Shown here piece by piece: positions 7,972 through 18,453 of a DNA stretch of 64,000 bases. Made by a program: the position numbers and the translations under genes. The notes under the pieces were generated by a model. The model saw nothing but the letters and a program-made list of their open reading frames with translations, was not told the DNA's origin and did no database searches. Within the stretch, counting starts at the first letter, position 1. Each line of letters begins with the position of its first letter. Source of the stretch: Maricaulis sp963975345 (lineage in GTDB: Bacteria > Pseudomonadota > Alphaproteobacteria > Caulobacterales > Maricaulaceae). The stretch covers positions 62,001 through 126,000 of the forward strand of contig NZ_CAXBGE010000004.1 of assembly GCF_963975345.1 (NCBI RefSeq), written 5' to 3'.

Positions 7972-8661
7972 ATGATTGATGAACACCAGGGCGATGCCAA
8001 GCGCGTGCCGCTGACCGATTATGTCGAATATGCCCCGGCTGAAATGCTCAGCCGGGCAGCCGCCTTCGCGCGGCATCTCAAGCGCCGCCGCACCGTGCGC
8101 GATTTCGCCGACCGGCCGGTCGATGCGAAGATCGTCGGGCATGCCATTGATGCCGCCGGCACCGCGCCCTCGGGGGCCAATCACCAGCCTTGGCATTTCG
8201 TCGTGATCCGTGATCCGGAGCGGCGCAAAGCCCTGCGTGAAGCGGCGGAAAAAGAAGAACAAGCCTTCTATGAAGGCAAGGGCGGCGAAGAATGGCTTGA
8301 GGCGCTGGCGCCGCTCGGCACCGATAGCGCCAAACCCTTCCTCGAGACCGCACCCGTGCTGATCGCCGTCTTCGCCCAGAAACGTGGCGGCGAGCGCATC
8401 GGGCAATCGAAGAAGAATTATTATATCAATGAAAGCGTCGGCATCGCCTGCGGCTTCATGCTGGCGGCCTTGCACGAGGCCGGTCTGGTGACGCTGACCC
8501 ACACACCCAACCCAATGAAATTCCTCACCGAGATTTGTGGCCGGCCGCTCGATGAGAAGCCCTTCATGCTGATTGTCGCCGGTTATCCGGCCGAGGATGC
8601 GACGGTGCCCGAGCATGCGTTGATCAAGAAAACGGTCGGCGAAATTTCAACTTGGTTGTAG
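7972..8661 (+). CDS. Nitroreductase-fold protein, iodotyrosine deiodinase (IYD) homologue
   Basis: A 229-residue flavoprotein of the nitroreductase superfamily that matches the IYD branch. FMN-contact blocks are LKRRRTVRDFADRPV and GTAPSGANHQPWHFV. IYD-type blocks follow: EEWLEALAPLGTDSAKPFLE, NYYINESVGIACGFML and GLVTLTHTPNPMKFL. The three residues that bind the iodotyrosine zwitterion in human IYD (Glu157, Tyr161, Lys182) align with E96, Y100 and K121 with identical spacing. The likely reaction is reductive dehalogenation of a halotyrosine, the activity shown for bacterial relatives. It starts 4 bases after tdh, suggesting an operon. The alternative start at 7897 lies inside tdh. Confidence 0.85.
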   Translation: MIDEHQGDAKRVPLTDYVEYAPAEMLSRAAAFARHLKRRRTVRDFADRPVDAKIVGHAIDAAGTAPSGANHQPWHFVVIRDPERRKALREAAEKEEQAFYEGKGGEEWLEALAPLGTDSAKPFLETAPVLIAVFAQKRGGERIGQSKKNYYINESVGIACGFMLAALHEAGLVTLTHTPNPMKFLTEICGRPLDEKPFMLIVAGYPAEDATVPEHALIKKTVGEISTWL

Positions 8662-8845
8662 CAGTGGCGCTTTTATTTCATAGGCTCGTTCCGGGGTGAA
8701 ACGTCGGTGTCGTCATCGCTTCTGAATACATGCCATGTTAATAACAATGCCCGATGTTATCCGCAGGCAATGCTGTTCCCGCGCTTGGTTTTACTTCAAA
8801 ATCTGAACGGTCGCACTTGTCGTTTGGGTTAGGCGGGAGCGGGCA

Positions 8846-9517
8846 ATGACAGCATCGGATGGGGATAGGGCGACACGCGCGTTGATCGAGCGTGCGCAGC
8901 AATTATCACGGCAAATGCAGACAAGGCGTTCGGTGCGCGCTTTCGCCGACACGCCGGTGCCGCGGGAGGTGATCCGGGCCGGGCTCGAAATCGCGGTCAG
9001 TGCGCCGAGCGGAGTCAATCTTCAGGCCTGGCGCTTCGTGGCGATCTCCGATCCCGACATCCGCAAGGCGGTGCGCCAGCTGGCGGAGGAGGAATGGGAT
9101 GAGTTCCTCGTGCAAAACGATAACAAGCCCTGGCTAGCGAACAAGTTGCCCGGCTGGCGCCCCGATCCCTGCGCGGTGATTGAAGAGGCACCCTGGCTGA
9201 TCGCGATCTTCGCCAATGAGACGCCGCTTGGTGCCGAGACGAGCGGTCGACGCAAGTTGCATGTCACCGATTCGGCCTGCATCGCGACAGGCTTTCTGGT
9301 CTCGGCCTTCCATCAAATGGGGCTGGAAACGCTGGTCCATATCCCGGCGGCGGCGGACTATCTTGAGGAAATTGCCATCGATTCCGAGGGCGAAAAACTG
9401 GTCATGATAGTGCTCGTCGGCCATGCGGCTGAGGGAGCTATCACGGCCGCCAACGCCGTCAACGCATCCAAGAAGCCATTTCACACCGTCGCCATGATGC
9501 TGGAATCGGGGGATTAA
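8846..9517 (+). CDS. Nitroreductase-fold protein, diverged paralogue of the preceding gene
   Basis: A 223-residue FMN-dependent nitroreductase-superfamily protein, related along its length to the gene before it. Shared blocks are MQTRRSVRAFADTPVP, SAPSGVNLQAWRFV, EAPWLIAIFAN and the ACIATGFLVSAFHQMGLETLVH helix. The three iodotyrosine-binding positions are replaced: E96 by W84, Y100 by L88 and K121 by C109. The flavin core is kept but the substrate lid is not, so another substrate is likely. A 184-base gap separates it from its neighbour; I saw no clear regulatory element there. Confidence 0.85.
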   Translation: MTASDGDRATRALIERAQQLSRQMQTRRSVRAFADTPVPREVIRAGLEIAVSAPSGVNLQAWRFVAISDPDIRKAVRQLAEEEWDEFLVQNDNKPWLANKLPGWRPDPCAVIEEAPWLIAIFANETPLGAETSGRRKLHVTDSACIATGFLVSAFHQMGLETLVHIPAAADYLEEIAIDSEGEKLVMIVLVGHAAEGAITAANAVNASKKPFHTVAMMLESGD

Positions 9518-9717
9518 GGGCGCACGCGTCGGCGGATGGCAGTGAAGCTCCAGATCAGGGCGATGAGCCAACCGATCCCGGTCCAGCCCAGCAGCACGTT
9601 GGTCAGGAAGATGGCGAAGCTGTTGTCATGGCCGCGCAGCAGGGCGATCAGGGTTGGCAGGAAGCCAATGATCAAAACGGCGATTGCGCCTTCCGGCCCC
9701 ATCAGATGATACTCCAT
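9514..9717 (-). CDS. Superinfection-immunity-family small membrane protein
   Basis: A 67-residue protein with two hydrophobic helices (about residues 10-27 and 36-58) separated by RGHDNSFAIFLTNVLLGWTG. The LTNVLLGWTGIGWLIALIW stretch is the hallmark of the superinfection immunity family (Pfam named after the phage T4 Imm protein). Most bacterial members are chromosomal genes of unknown role. It overlaps the end of the convergent nitroreductase gene by 4 bases. No phage genes lie around it, so a phage-related function should not be assumed. Confidence 0.8.
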   Translation of the reverse strand: MEYHLMGPEGAIAVLIIGFLPTLIALLRGHDNSFAIFLTNVLLGWTGIGWLIALIWSFTAIRRRVRP

Positions 9718-9823
9718 AACGTGGTTTCCTTATCGACTTTCGATATGAAATTACGCCGAACCACGACCCGGCACAAGGCCCATGATGCGGGATTGGATGC
9801 GCACCAATCCCTCCTGACGCAAA

Positions 9824-9851
9824 CAGGCCCCGGGTGGTCGCCCAGGGCCTG
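9824..9851 (-). terminator. Probable terminator of the acyl-CoA synthetase gene
   Basis: CAGGCCC-C-GGG (9824-9834) pairs with CCC-A-GGGCCTG (9841-9851), a 10-pair stem with one mismatch and a 6-base loop. On the minus strand it is followed by TTTG only, a weak T-tract. It lies about 27 bases after the stop of the synthetase gene. Confidence 0.55.
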
Positions 9852-9877
9852 CTCGTGTTGACAATGAGACTGTCGGA

Positions 9878-11521
9878 TCAGCTCTCCACTGACGGGAATT
9901 CATAGCCGGCATAGATTTCGCGCAACTTGGTCTTGAGGATTTTGCCAGTCGCGCCGATTGGCATTTCCGCGATGAATTCAACCGCATCGGGCAGCCACCA
10001 TTTGGGCACCTGACCGCGCAGATAGTCGATGATCGAAGCGGCATCAGGTTCGGCGCCTTCCTTGAGCTGGACGACCAGCAGGGGCCGTTCCTGCCATTTC
10101 GGGTGGGGCATGCCGAAGGCGGCGGCCATGGCCACAGAGGGGTGTCCCATTGCCGCATTTTCCAGATCGATCGAGGAGATCCATTCACCGCCGGTTTTGA
10201 TCACGTCCTTGGAGCGGTCGGTGATGGTCATGAAACCATCGCCGTCCATGAAGGCGACATCGCCGGTCTTGAACCAGCCATCATCGGTGAAGCTCTCCGC
10301 ACCGGCACCGCGATAATAGGACGAGGCGATCCACGGGCCCTGCACCTGGACGTGGCCGGAGGATTTGCCGTCCCAGGGCAGAATGTCGCCGGCATCGTTG
10401 ACGATGCGCATGCCGACGCCGAATACCAGCCGGCCCTGTTTCAGTTTGACCTTGATCTGGGCCTCGCGGTCCAGCTTGTCGTGCTTGGGCAGGAGATTGT
10501 TGACGGTGCCGAGCGGGCTCATTTCCGTCATGCCCCAGCCTTGCTGCATGACGACGTCATACTCGTCCTCATAGGCGCGCAGCAACGCTTCGGGCAGCGC
10601 CGAGCCGCCGATCAGGACGCGCTCGACGCTGTCGATGCGCTTGCCGGTTTTCTGCAGGAATTGCAGCAGGCCGAGCCAGACGGTCGGCACGCCGGCGACG
10701 TAATTGACGTTTTCCGCTTCGATCAGCTCGTGGATGCTGGCACCGTCCATCTGGGCGCCGGGCATGACCAGTTTGGCGCCGTTCATCGGTGCCGCATAGG
10801 GGATGCCCCAAGCGTTGACGTGGAACATCGGCACCACGGGCAACAGCGTGCCGCGGGCACCGACGCCGATCACGTCGGAGGCAGAGGAGGCCATGGCGTG
10901 CAGTACGTTGGAGCGGTGGGAATAGAGCACGCCCTTGGGGTCGCCCGTCGTGCCGGAAGTGTAGCAAAGGCCCGCAGCAGTGTTCTCGTCGAACATCGGC
11001 CAGTCATATTGCGTGCTCTGGTCGGCGATCAACTCTTCATAGGTCAGGCATTTGGTCGCAACGCCGTCCTTATAGGTGGAATCGGTCATCAGCACCCAGT
11101 GGCGCACGGACTTGCATTGTTTCGAGATCGCGTCGACGAGCGGCGCAAACGTTTTGTCGAAGAAGACGGTTTTCGATTGGGCGTGATCGAGCATCCAGAT
11201 CAATTGTTTCGGGTCGAGCCGCGGATTGACGGTGTGAATTACCGCGCCGATTCCCGAAATCGCGTAGTAGAGCTCGAAATGCCGGTGTGAATTCCATGCG
11301 ATTGTCGCGACGCGGTCGCCTTCGCGGACTTTCAGTTTTTTCTGCAACGCATTGGCCAATTGCTTGGTGCGCTGGTGGGTGGCGGCATAGCCCTGGCGGT
11401 GGATCAGACCGCTTTCGGGCAGGCGGGTGACGATTTCCTGATCGCCATGGCATCGGGCGGCGTGGACCAGAATGTCCGAAATCATCAACGGACGTTCCAT
11501 CATGTGTGCGCGCAAGGTCAT
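9878..11521 (-). CDS. Fatty-acyl-CoA synthetase, AlkK-like (medium/long chain)
   Basis: A 547-residue ANL-superfamily adenylating enzyme that activates a carboxylic acid to its CoA thioester through an acyl-AMP. The AMP-binding motif is YTSGTTGDPKGVLYSHRS, followed by GWGMTEMSPLG (A5), WFKTGDVAFMDGDGFM (A7) and DRSKDVIKTGGEWIS (A8). A C-terminal lysine lies in PIGATGKILKTKLRE (A10). The N-terminal block MMERPLMISDILVHAARCHG is typical of the AlkK branch. The start at 11521 is backed by GGGGAG about 6 bases upstream. Chain length cannot be read from sequence. No membrane segment is seen. Confidence 0.9.
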   Translation of the reverse strand: MTLRAHMMERPLMISDILVHAARCHGDQEIVTRLPESGLIHRQGYAATHQRTKQLANALQKKLKVREGDRVATIAWNSHRHFELYYAISGIGAVIHTVNPRLDPKQLIWMLDHAQSKTVFFDKTFAPLVDAISKQCKSVRHWVLMTDSTYKDGVATKCLTYEELIADQSTQYDWPMFDENTAAGLCYTSGTTGDPKGVLYSHRSNVLHAMASSASDVIGVGARGTLLPVVPMFHVNAWGIPYAAPMNGAKLVMPGAQMDGASIHELIEAENVNYVAGVPTVWLGLLQFLQKTGKRIDSVERVLIGGSALPEALLRAYEDEYDVVMQQGWGMTEMSPLGTVNNLLPKHDKLDREAQIKVKLKQGRLVFGVGMRIVNDAGDILPWDGKSSGHVQVQGPWIASSYYRGAGAESFTDDGWFKTGDVAFMDGDGFMTITDRSKDVIKTGGEWISSIDLENAAMGHPSVAMAAAFGMPHPKWQERPLLVVQLKEGAEPDAASIIDYLRGQVPKWWLPDAVEFIAEMPIGATGKILKTKLREIYAGYEFPSVES

Positions 11522-11685
11522 CGTGTCTCCCCTTGGATATCAACCAATTTCGCAATGCTCTGTTTTTTTCTTATCAAAAGGCTTCCCGCCCCGCCGCGCA
11601 ATCCCTTTGCGCGGCAGTGCTGAAATGCTTATGCGTTTAAGCGTGTTTGGCGGCCGGTTTCGGCCCGATCCGGAGTGTTGAGACC

Positions 11686-12678
11686 ATGGCGTCTGCAGTT
11701 TTCGATCTTCCTGGCCATGCCGATGTGCTCGACGCCGCGCGCCAGCTCGCCGGCCAGGCCGTGCGCACGCCGCTCTTGCGCAATGATGTCCTCGACGAAC
11801 GGCTCGGCGCGCGCATCTTCGTGAAGGCTGAGTGCCTGCAGCGCACCGGCTCTTTCAAATTTCGCGGCGCTTATAATCGGATTTCCAGACTTAATGCCGA
11901 GGAAAAGGCTCGCGGTGTCATCGCCTACAGCTCCGGTAACCACGCCCAGGGCGTCGCTGCGGCGGCAAGGTTGGTCGGCACCCACGCCACCATTTTGATG
12001 CCCGCCGATGCGCCCGTGGCCAAGGTTGAGGGCGTGCGCTTCTGGGGTGGCAAGGTGGTCTCCTACGACCGTGCGAGCCAATCGCGCGAAGAAATGGGCG
12101 CGCGGATCGCGGCCGAGGAGGGCCGCATTCTGGTGCCGCCCTATGAGGACAAATTCATCATTGCCGGGCAGGGCACGGCGGGGCTCGAAGTGGTCGAGCA
12201 GCTGGCTGAGCTTGGTCTGGCGCCCGATATCCTCTCGGCCCCCGCCGGTGGCGGTGGGCTGATTGCTGGCACCGGACTGGCGGTCAAGCATGCCCATCCG
12301 GATGCGCAGATCTGGGCCGCCGAGCCGGCTGAGTTTGATGATCACCGCCGATCGCTCGAGGCAGGCGAGCGCGTCGCCAATGCGCGTCTGACCGGATCGA
12401 TCTGCGACGCCATCATCACCCCGACACCCGGCGAGCTGACCTGGCAGCTTAATGCCCGCCAGCTCAGTGGTGGCGTCGCCGTCAGTGATGACGAAGTGCT
12501 GGCCGCAATGGCCTACGCTTGGCGGCATTTGAAGATCGTGATCGAGCCGGGCGCCGTGGTCGCGCTGGCCGCCGTGTTGACCGGCAAGCTGGATGTCACC
12601 GGCAAAACCGTCTGCGTGATCGCAACGGGCGGTAATGTGGATCGGGCGGTATTTGCGCGGGCGCTGGAGCTGGGATGA
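11686..12678 (+). CDS. Threonine/serine dehydratase, short catabolic-type
   Basis: A 330-residue fold-type II PLP enzyme. The PLP lysine is in TGSFKFRGAYNRISRL, the asparagine loop is SSGNHAQGVA, and the phosphate-binding loop is APAGGGGLIAGTGL. The C-terminal serine/ATGG loop (CVIATGGNVD) is also present. It lacks the C-terminal regulatory ACT-like domain of biosynthetic IlvA, so it is the short type (TdcB, serine dehydratase or serine racemase-like). It probably deaminates threonine to 2-oxobutyrate or serine to pyruvate. An in-frame TTG at 11647 is possible, but GGAG at 11672-11675 favours 11686. It diverges from the acyl-CoA synthetase gene. Confidence 0.88.
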   Translation: MASAVFDLPGHADVLDAARQLAGQAVRTPLLRNDVLDERLGARIFVKAECLQRTGSFKFRGAYNRISRLNAEEKARGVIAYSSGNHAQGVAAAARLVGTHATILMPADAPVAKVEGVRFWGGKVVSYDRASQSREEMGARIAAEEGRILVPPYEDKFIIAGQGTAGLEVVEQLAELGLAPDILSAPAGGGGLIAGTGLAVKHAHPDAQIWAAEPAEFDDHRRSLEAGERVANARLTGSICDAIITPTPGELTWQLNARQLSGGVAVSDDEVLAAMAYAWRHLKIVIEPGAVVALAAVLTGKLDVTGKTVCVIATGGNVDRAVFARALELG

Positions 12679-12707
12679 GGGCGCAGTAGGTTTTCGGGTT
12701 TCCCAGC

Positions 12708-14744
12708 CTATTCCGGCACAGTCCCGGGCGCTCCACGCCGCAAATCCTGCTCGATCATAAGCGGCGCCGGGGCGTCGTCTATCAGACGGGTACGGTAGAC
12801 TTGGACATTCTCCAGCACGCGCTGGACGTAGTTTCTCGTTTCGGAGAAAGGGATGCTCTCGACCCAGTCGATGGGATCGACATCGGGATCGCGCGGATCG
12901 CCGTAATTCTCGATCCAGCGATTGGCGCGGTGGGCACCGGCATTATAGGCGGCCAGGGCGAGCACGTAGGAGCCGTCAAACTGGTCAACCACGTCTTCGA
13001 GATGGTGCATGCCCAGCGAGATATTGTAGTCGCGATCATCGGTCAGCCAATTAAAGCGATAGGGCGCGCCGATTGAGCGGGCTGTGGCCTGGGCTGTCGA
13101 GGGCAGCAATTGCATCATGCCGCGTGCCCCGGCGCCGCTCACGGCGTCTTGAGAGAATTCGGTTTCCTGGCGGATGATGGAATGCACCAGCGCGCTTTCC
13201 GGCAGCCTGTCAGCAGACGCCGGCAGGCTGATCGTCGGATAGGCGCTTTGCGGCAGGATGATGCCGTTGAGGCGCGCCTGTTTGGCGGCCCGGACCGCTT
13301 GGCGGGTTTGCAGATACTCATTCGCCAGATTGGCCAGCAAGACACCTTCGACCGGGTCTGTAACCTGATCGTCGAGCCGGTACATGAAGAGGCGGAAATA
13401 ATAATCTTCGCCCTGCTCGGCGAGCAGACGCATGGCGCGGATTTGCGGCCGCGCTTCAAAGGCGACGCGGGCCGCGTCGTCGGGCACCGGCTCGGCCTCT
13501 AGCGAAAATTGGGCAGGGCCGTCAGAGAGTTGTGCCAGCGCCAATTGGCCGTAATAGGCCGTCGAGTGGGTGCCGGCCTCGGCGTAATAGGTCGCGGCCA
13601 GTTCCGGATTGCCGGCCGCATCGGCGGCGCGGGCCATCCAGTAGGATGCGCGCGACAGCGAGACGGGCGTCGAGACATTGTCGCGCAGACGCGTGAAGTG
13701 CGTCATCGCCTGGTCGGGCTGGCCGAGATGAATCAGGGCCAGCCAGCCGGCCATGAATTCGGCGTCGGCGAAATCGGCGCCGGATTGCATGCCATGCGCT
13801 TGGGCGAGTTGATAGGCAGTGGCAAAATCCTGATCGCGGATCAGGTTCAGGATCATCAGCTTGCGCTCGGTCCACATCAAACCGAGAGCGTTGGGATCGG
13901 AATGGGCGTCGGGCAATTGCAGCAGCAGGGGCAGGACCGTATCGGTCATGCCCGAGCGGCGACGCCAGCGGGCGCGTTCATAGGTCAGGCCAGGGTCGTT
14001 CTGCAGGCTGACCGGGATGCGTTCAACCGCGCGCTCAACGCCGCTCTGGCGCCCGGCCAGGCGCAGCCGTGCATCGGCGAGATCGTGGTCGGTGCCTTGT
14101 AGCAGCGGCAGAACGCGCCGCGCTGCCGACATTTGATTGGACCAGATCAGATAGTCGATCCGCGCCTGGTGATCGGCGGCGGTCAGGACTGAGTCGTGAT
14201 TGCGGTAAACTTCGCTCTGCGCGGTGAGCGACAGATAGCTGGTGCGCCAGGTTTCGCGCAGCAGCGCTTCACCTTCCTCGGTGCGGCCATCGGCCAACAG
14301 GGCTTCGGCCATGGCGATACTGCCGCGCCCGGATGTCGGCGGATTGGCCTCGAACCAGCTGATGATGAAGGGCGGGCTGAGGCCGGAATCGGTGATCTTG
14401 GACTCGGCCTCGGTGCGGATGAAGCTGTCGCGCGGCCAATTGTCGAGTTCGTCAAGGGCGAGATTGAGCTCCAGAAAGGTGGCGCGTGGATTGTTCAACA
14501 CCGTGCGCCATAACAGGACGCTACGCGCGGCTGTGTCGCTCAGGCGCAGGCGAGTATCGGCAACCAGCTCCCAATCCTCATCATCGGCCGCATCAAGGCC
14601 TTGTCGAAACAGGTTGAAATCAGCGTCGCTGAGATAGGTGGAATAATTCTGCGGCTCGGGCCGCATGCGCGGCGTCGGTGCCTGGGCTTGCGCCGGCAGC
14701 GCGAAGGAGAGCACTAACAATGCCGAGAGACAACGGATAATCAT
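12708..14744 (-). CDS. slt: Soluble lytic murein transglycosylase
   Basis: A 678-residue periplasmic enzyme that cleaves the MurNAc-GlcNAc bond of peptidoglycan with anhydro-MurNAc formation. Residues 1-21 are a signal peptide (MIIRCLSALLVLSFALPAQA). A long alpha-helical superhelical region (the U/L doughnut domains) follows, and the catalytic SLT domain lies near residues 495-640. The catalytic Glu is in RQETEFSQDAVSGAGARG, followed by MMQLLPSTAQATA and ALAAYNAGAHRANRWIE. The start at 14744 is chosen because the signal peptide begins there. It diverges from dapA, an arrangement often seen in this order of bacteria. Confidence 0.94.
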   Translation of the reverse strand: MIIRCLSALLVLSFALPAQAQAPTPRMRPEPQNYSTYLSDADFNLFRQGLDAADDEDWELVADTRLRLSDTAARSVLLWRTVLNNPRATFLELNLALDELDNWPRDSFIRTEAESKITDSGLSPPFIISWFEANPPTSGRGSIAMAEALLADGRTEEGEALLRETWRTSYLSLTAQSEVYRNHDSVLTAADHQARIDYLIWSNQMSAARRVLPLLQGTDHDLADARLRLAGRQSGVERAVERIPVSLQNDPGLTYERARWRRRSGMTDTVLPLLLQLPDAHSDPNALGLMWTERKLMILNLIRDQDFATAYQLAQAHGMQSGADFADAEFMAGWLALIHLGQPDQAMTHFTRLRDNVSTPVSLSRASYWMARAADAAGNPELAATYYAEAGTHSTAYYGQLALAQLSDGPAQFSLEAEPVPDDAARVAFEARPQIRAMRLLAEQGEDYYFRLFMYRLDDQVTDPVEGVLLANLANEYLQTRQAVRAAKQARLNGIILPQSAYPTISLPASADRLPESALVHSIIRQETEFSQDAVSGAGARGMMQLLPSTAQATARSIGAPYRFNWLTDDRDYNISLGMHHLEDVVDQFDGSYVLALAAYNAGAHRANRWIENYGDPRDPDVDPIDWVESIPFSETRNYVQRVLENVQVYRTRLIDDAPAPLMIEQDLRRGAPGTVPE

Positions 14745-14889
14745 GGGTCGCAACACGGATCCTGATAGTTTAACGCTACCATCATCGGCCCGAATGCCCC
14801 TCACTGTCCAGCCTTGTTGAGGACGCTTGGCCGCAGGCAGCGGCGCCCTTATGCTTGCCAGCTCATAATCCGGACTTCGGGACCAAAAC

Positions 14890-15771
14890 ATGTTCAAGGG
14901 CTCCATCACCGCACTCGTCACACCGTTCAAGAACGGTGCCGTCGATGAGGACAAGGTAATCGCACTGTGTGAACGCCAGATTGCCGCCGGCAGTCATGGG
15001 CTGGTTCCGTGCGGCACAACGGGCGAATCTGCGACGCTGAGCTTTGATGAGCATATGCGCGTGGTCGAACTGGTGGTGAAGACCGCCGCCGGCCGCGTGC
15101 CGGTGATCGCCGGTACCGGATCGAATTCGACCAGTGTCGCGATTCAGAACCAGGCCCGCGCCAAGGCGCTTGGTGCCGATGCGGGACTGGTGGTTGCGCC
15201 ATATTACAACAAGCCCAATCCCGAGGGGCTCTACCAGCATTTTAGGGCGATTAATGACGCCGTCGATCTGCCAATCATTGTCTATAATGTACCCGGTCGG
15301 ACCGTGATCGATATCGGGGCCTCGACAGTGGCGCGCATCGCCGGGCTGACGCATGTGGTCGGCATCAAGGACGCAACAAGCGATATGTCGCGCGTCTCCG
15401 ACCATCGCCGTCTGATCGGCGAGGGGTTCACCCAGCTGTCCGGCGATGATCCAACGGCGCTTGGCTTCAATGCCTGCGGCGGAGTCGGCATGATTTCCGT
15501 AACCTCGAATGTCGCTCCGGCTCTGTGTGCGCAGTTCCAGGACGCGACCCTTGCGGGTGATTGGGAGAGGGCGCGGCAGTTGAACGACCGGCTGACGCCG
15601 CTGCACCACGCGCTGTTCACCTCGTCCAGCCCCGGACCGACCAAATATGCGATGAGCCTGCTCGGCGTCACCGGGACAGAAATGCGTCTGCCGCTGACTG
15701 AGCCGGATGAGGCGTCGAAACTGGCGGTACGCAAGGCGATGGTGATTGCCGGATTGCTGGATCGCTCATGA
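14890..15771 (+). CDS. dapA: 4-hydroxy-tetrahydrodipicolinate synthase
   Basis: A 293-residue class I aldolase-type TIM barrel that condenses pyruvate with aspartate semialdehyde in the lysine/diaminopimelate pathway. The Schiff-base lysine is in VVGIKDATSDMSR, the substrate loop is GTTGESATL, and the catalytic tyrosine is in IIVYNVPGRTVID. Length is typical. Its stop overlaps the smpB start (ATGA), so the two are translationally coupled, as in Caulobacter relatives. Confidence 0.97.
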   Translation: MFKGSITALVTPFKNGAVDEDKVIALCERQIAAGSHGLVPCGTTGESATLSFDEHMRVVELVVKTAAGRVPVIAGTGSNSTSVAIQNQARAKALGADAGLVVAPYYNKPNPEGLYQHFRAINDAVDLPIIVYNVPGRTVIDIGASTVARIAGLTHVVGIKDATSDMSRVSDHRRLIGEGFTQLSGDDPTALGFNACGGVGMISVTSNVAPALCAQFQDATLAGDWERARQLNDRLTPLHHALFTSSSPGPTKYAMSLLGVTGTEMRLPLTEPDEASKLAVRKAMVIAGLLDRS

Positions 15772-16228
15772 GCAAGCCCGATACGCGGCCCGTCGCGCTC
15801 AATCGCCGCGCCCGCTATGATTACGAGATCGAAGAGACATTCGAGGCCGGCCTGATGCTGATGGGCTCGGAGGTCAAATCCTTGCGCGAGGGCCGCGCCA
15901 ATATCGCGGAGTCCTATGTCAGCCCCGAGCGCGAAGGCCTGTGGCTGATCAATTCCGATATCCCGCAATACGCCCCCGCCAACCGCTTCAATCACGAGCC
16001 GCGGCGTCACCGCAAGCTGTTGTTGAAGAAGAAGGAAATCAATCGGCTGATCGGTGCGGTCACCCGCGAAGGGCGCACCGTCATTGCGTTGAAGCTCTAT
16101 TTCAATGATCGCGGCATCGCCAAGCTTGAGATCGGTTTGGCGAAGGGCAAGCGCAATATCGACAAGCGCCAGACGATCAAGGACCGCGAGTGGAACAAAC
16201 AGAAATCACGACTAATGAAAGATCACGG

Positions 16229-16232
<4 letters not shown>
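15768..16232 (+). CDS. smpB: SsrA-binding protein SmpB
   Basis: A 154-residue tmRNA partner that delivers SsrA RNA to stalled ribosomes for trans-translation. Visible blocks are NRRARYDYEIEETFEAGLML, GSEVKSLREGRANIAESYV and the basic C-terminal tail KGKRNIDKRQTIKDREW. The gene overlaps dapA by 4 bases. Its stop shares the CTAG at 16229-16232 with the stop of the convergent kinase gene. No tmRNA gene was recognised in this window. Confidence 0.97.
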
Positions 16233-18310
<2,078 letters not shown>

Positions 18311-18453
18311 TCGCTACAGCGTCTCCGGTAGGTATCAAATCTCTCGCAAGCCCCGAATCGTCGAGGCTGCCAAGATCTGCGGCGACGGTACAACCAGAAG
18401 TTTGGCGATGTCAGGGATTAACTTATTTGCGAGGCAGAAAGGAAATATTAGCC

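Noticed and set aside
9514..9717. Prophage remnant suggested by the superinfection-immunity-family protein
   Set aside because: No integrase, structural or repressor genes are nearby, and most bacterial members of this family are not phage-borne.
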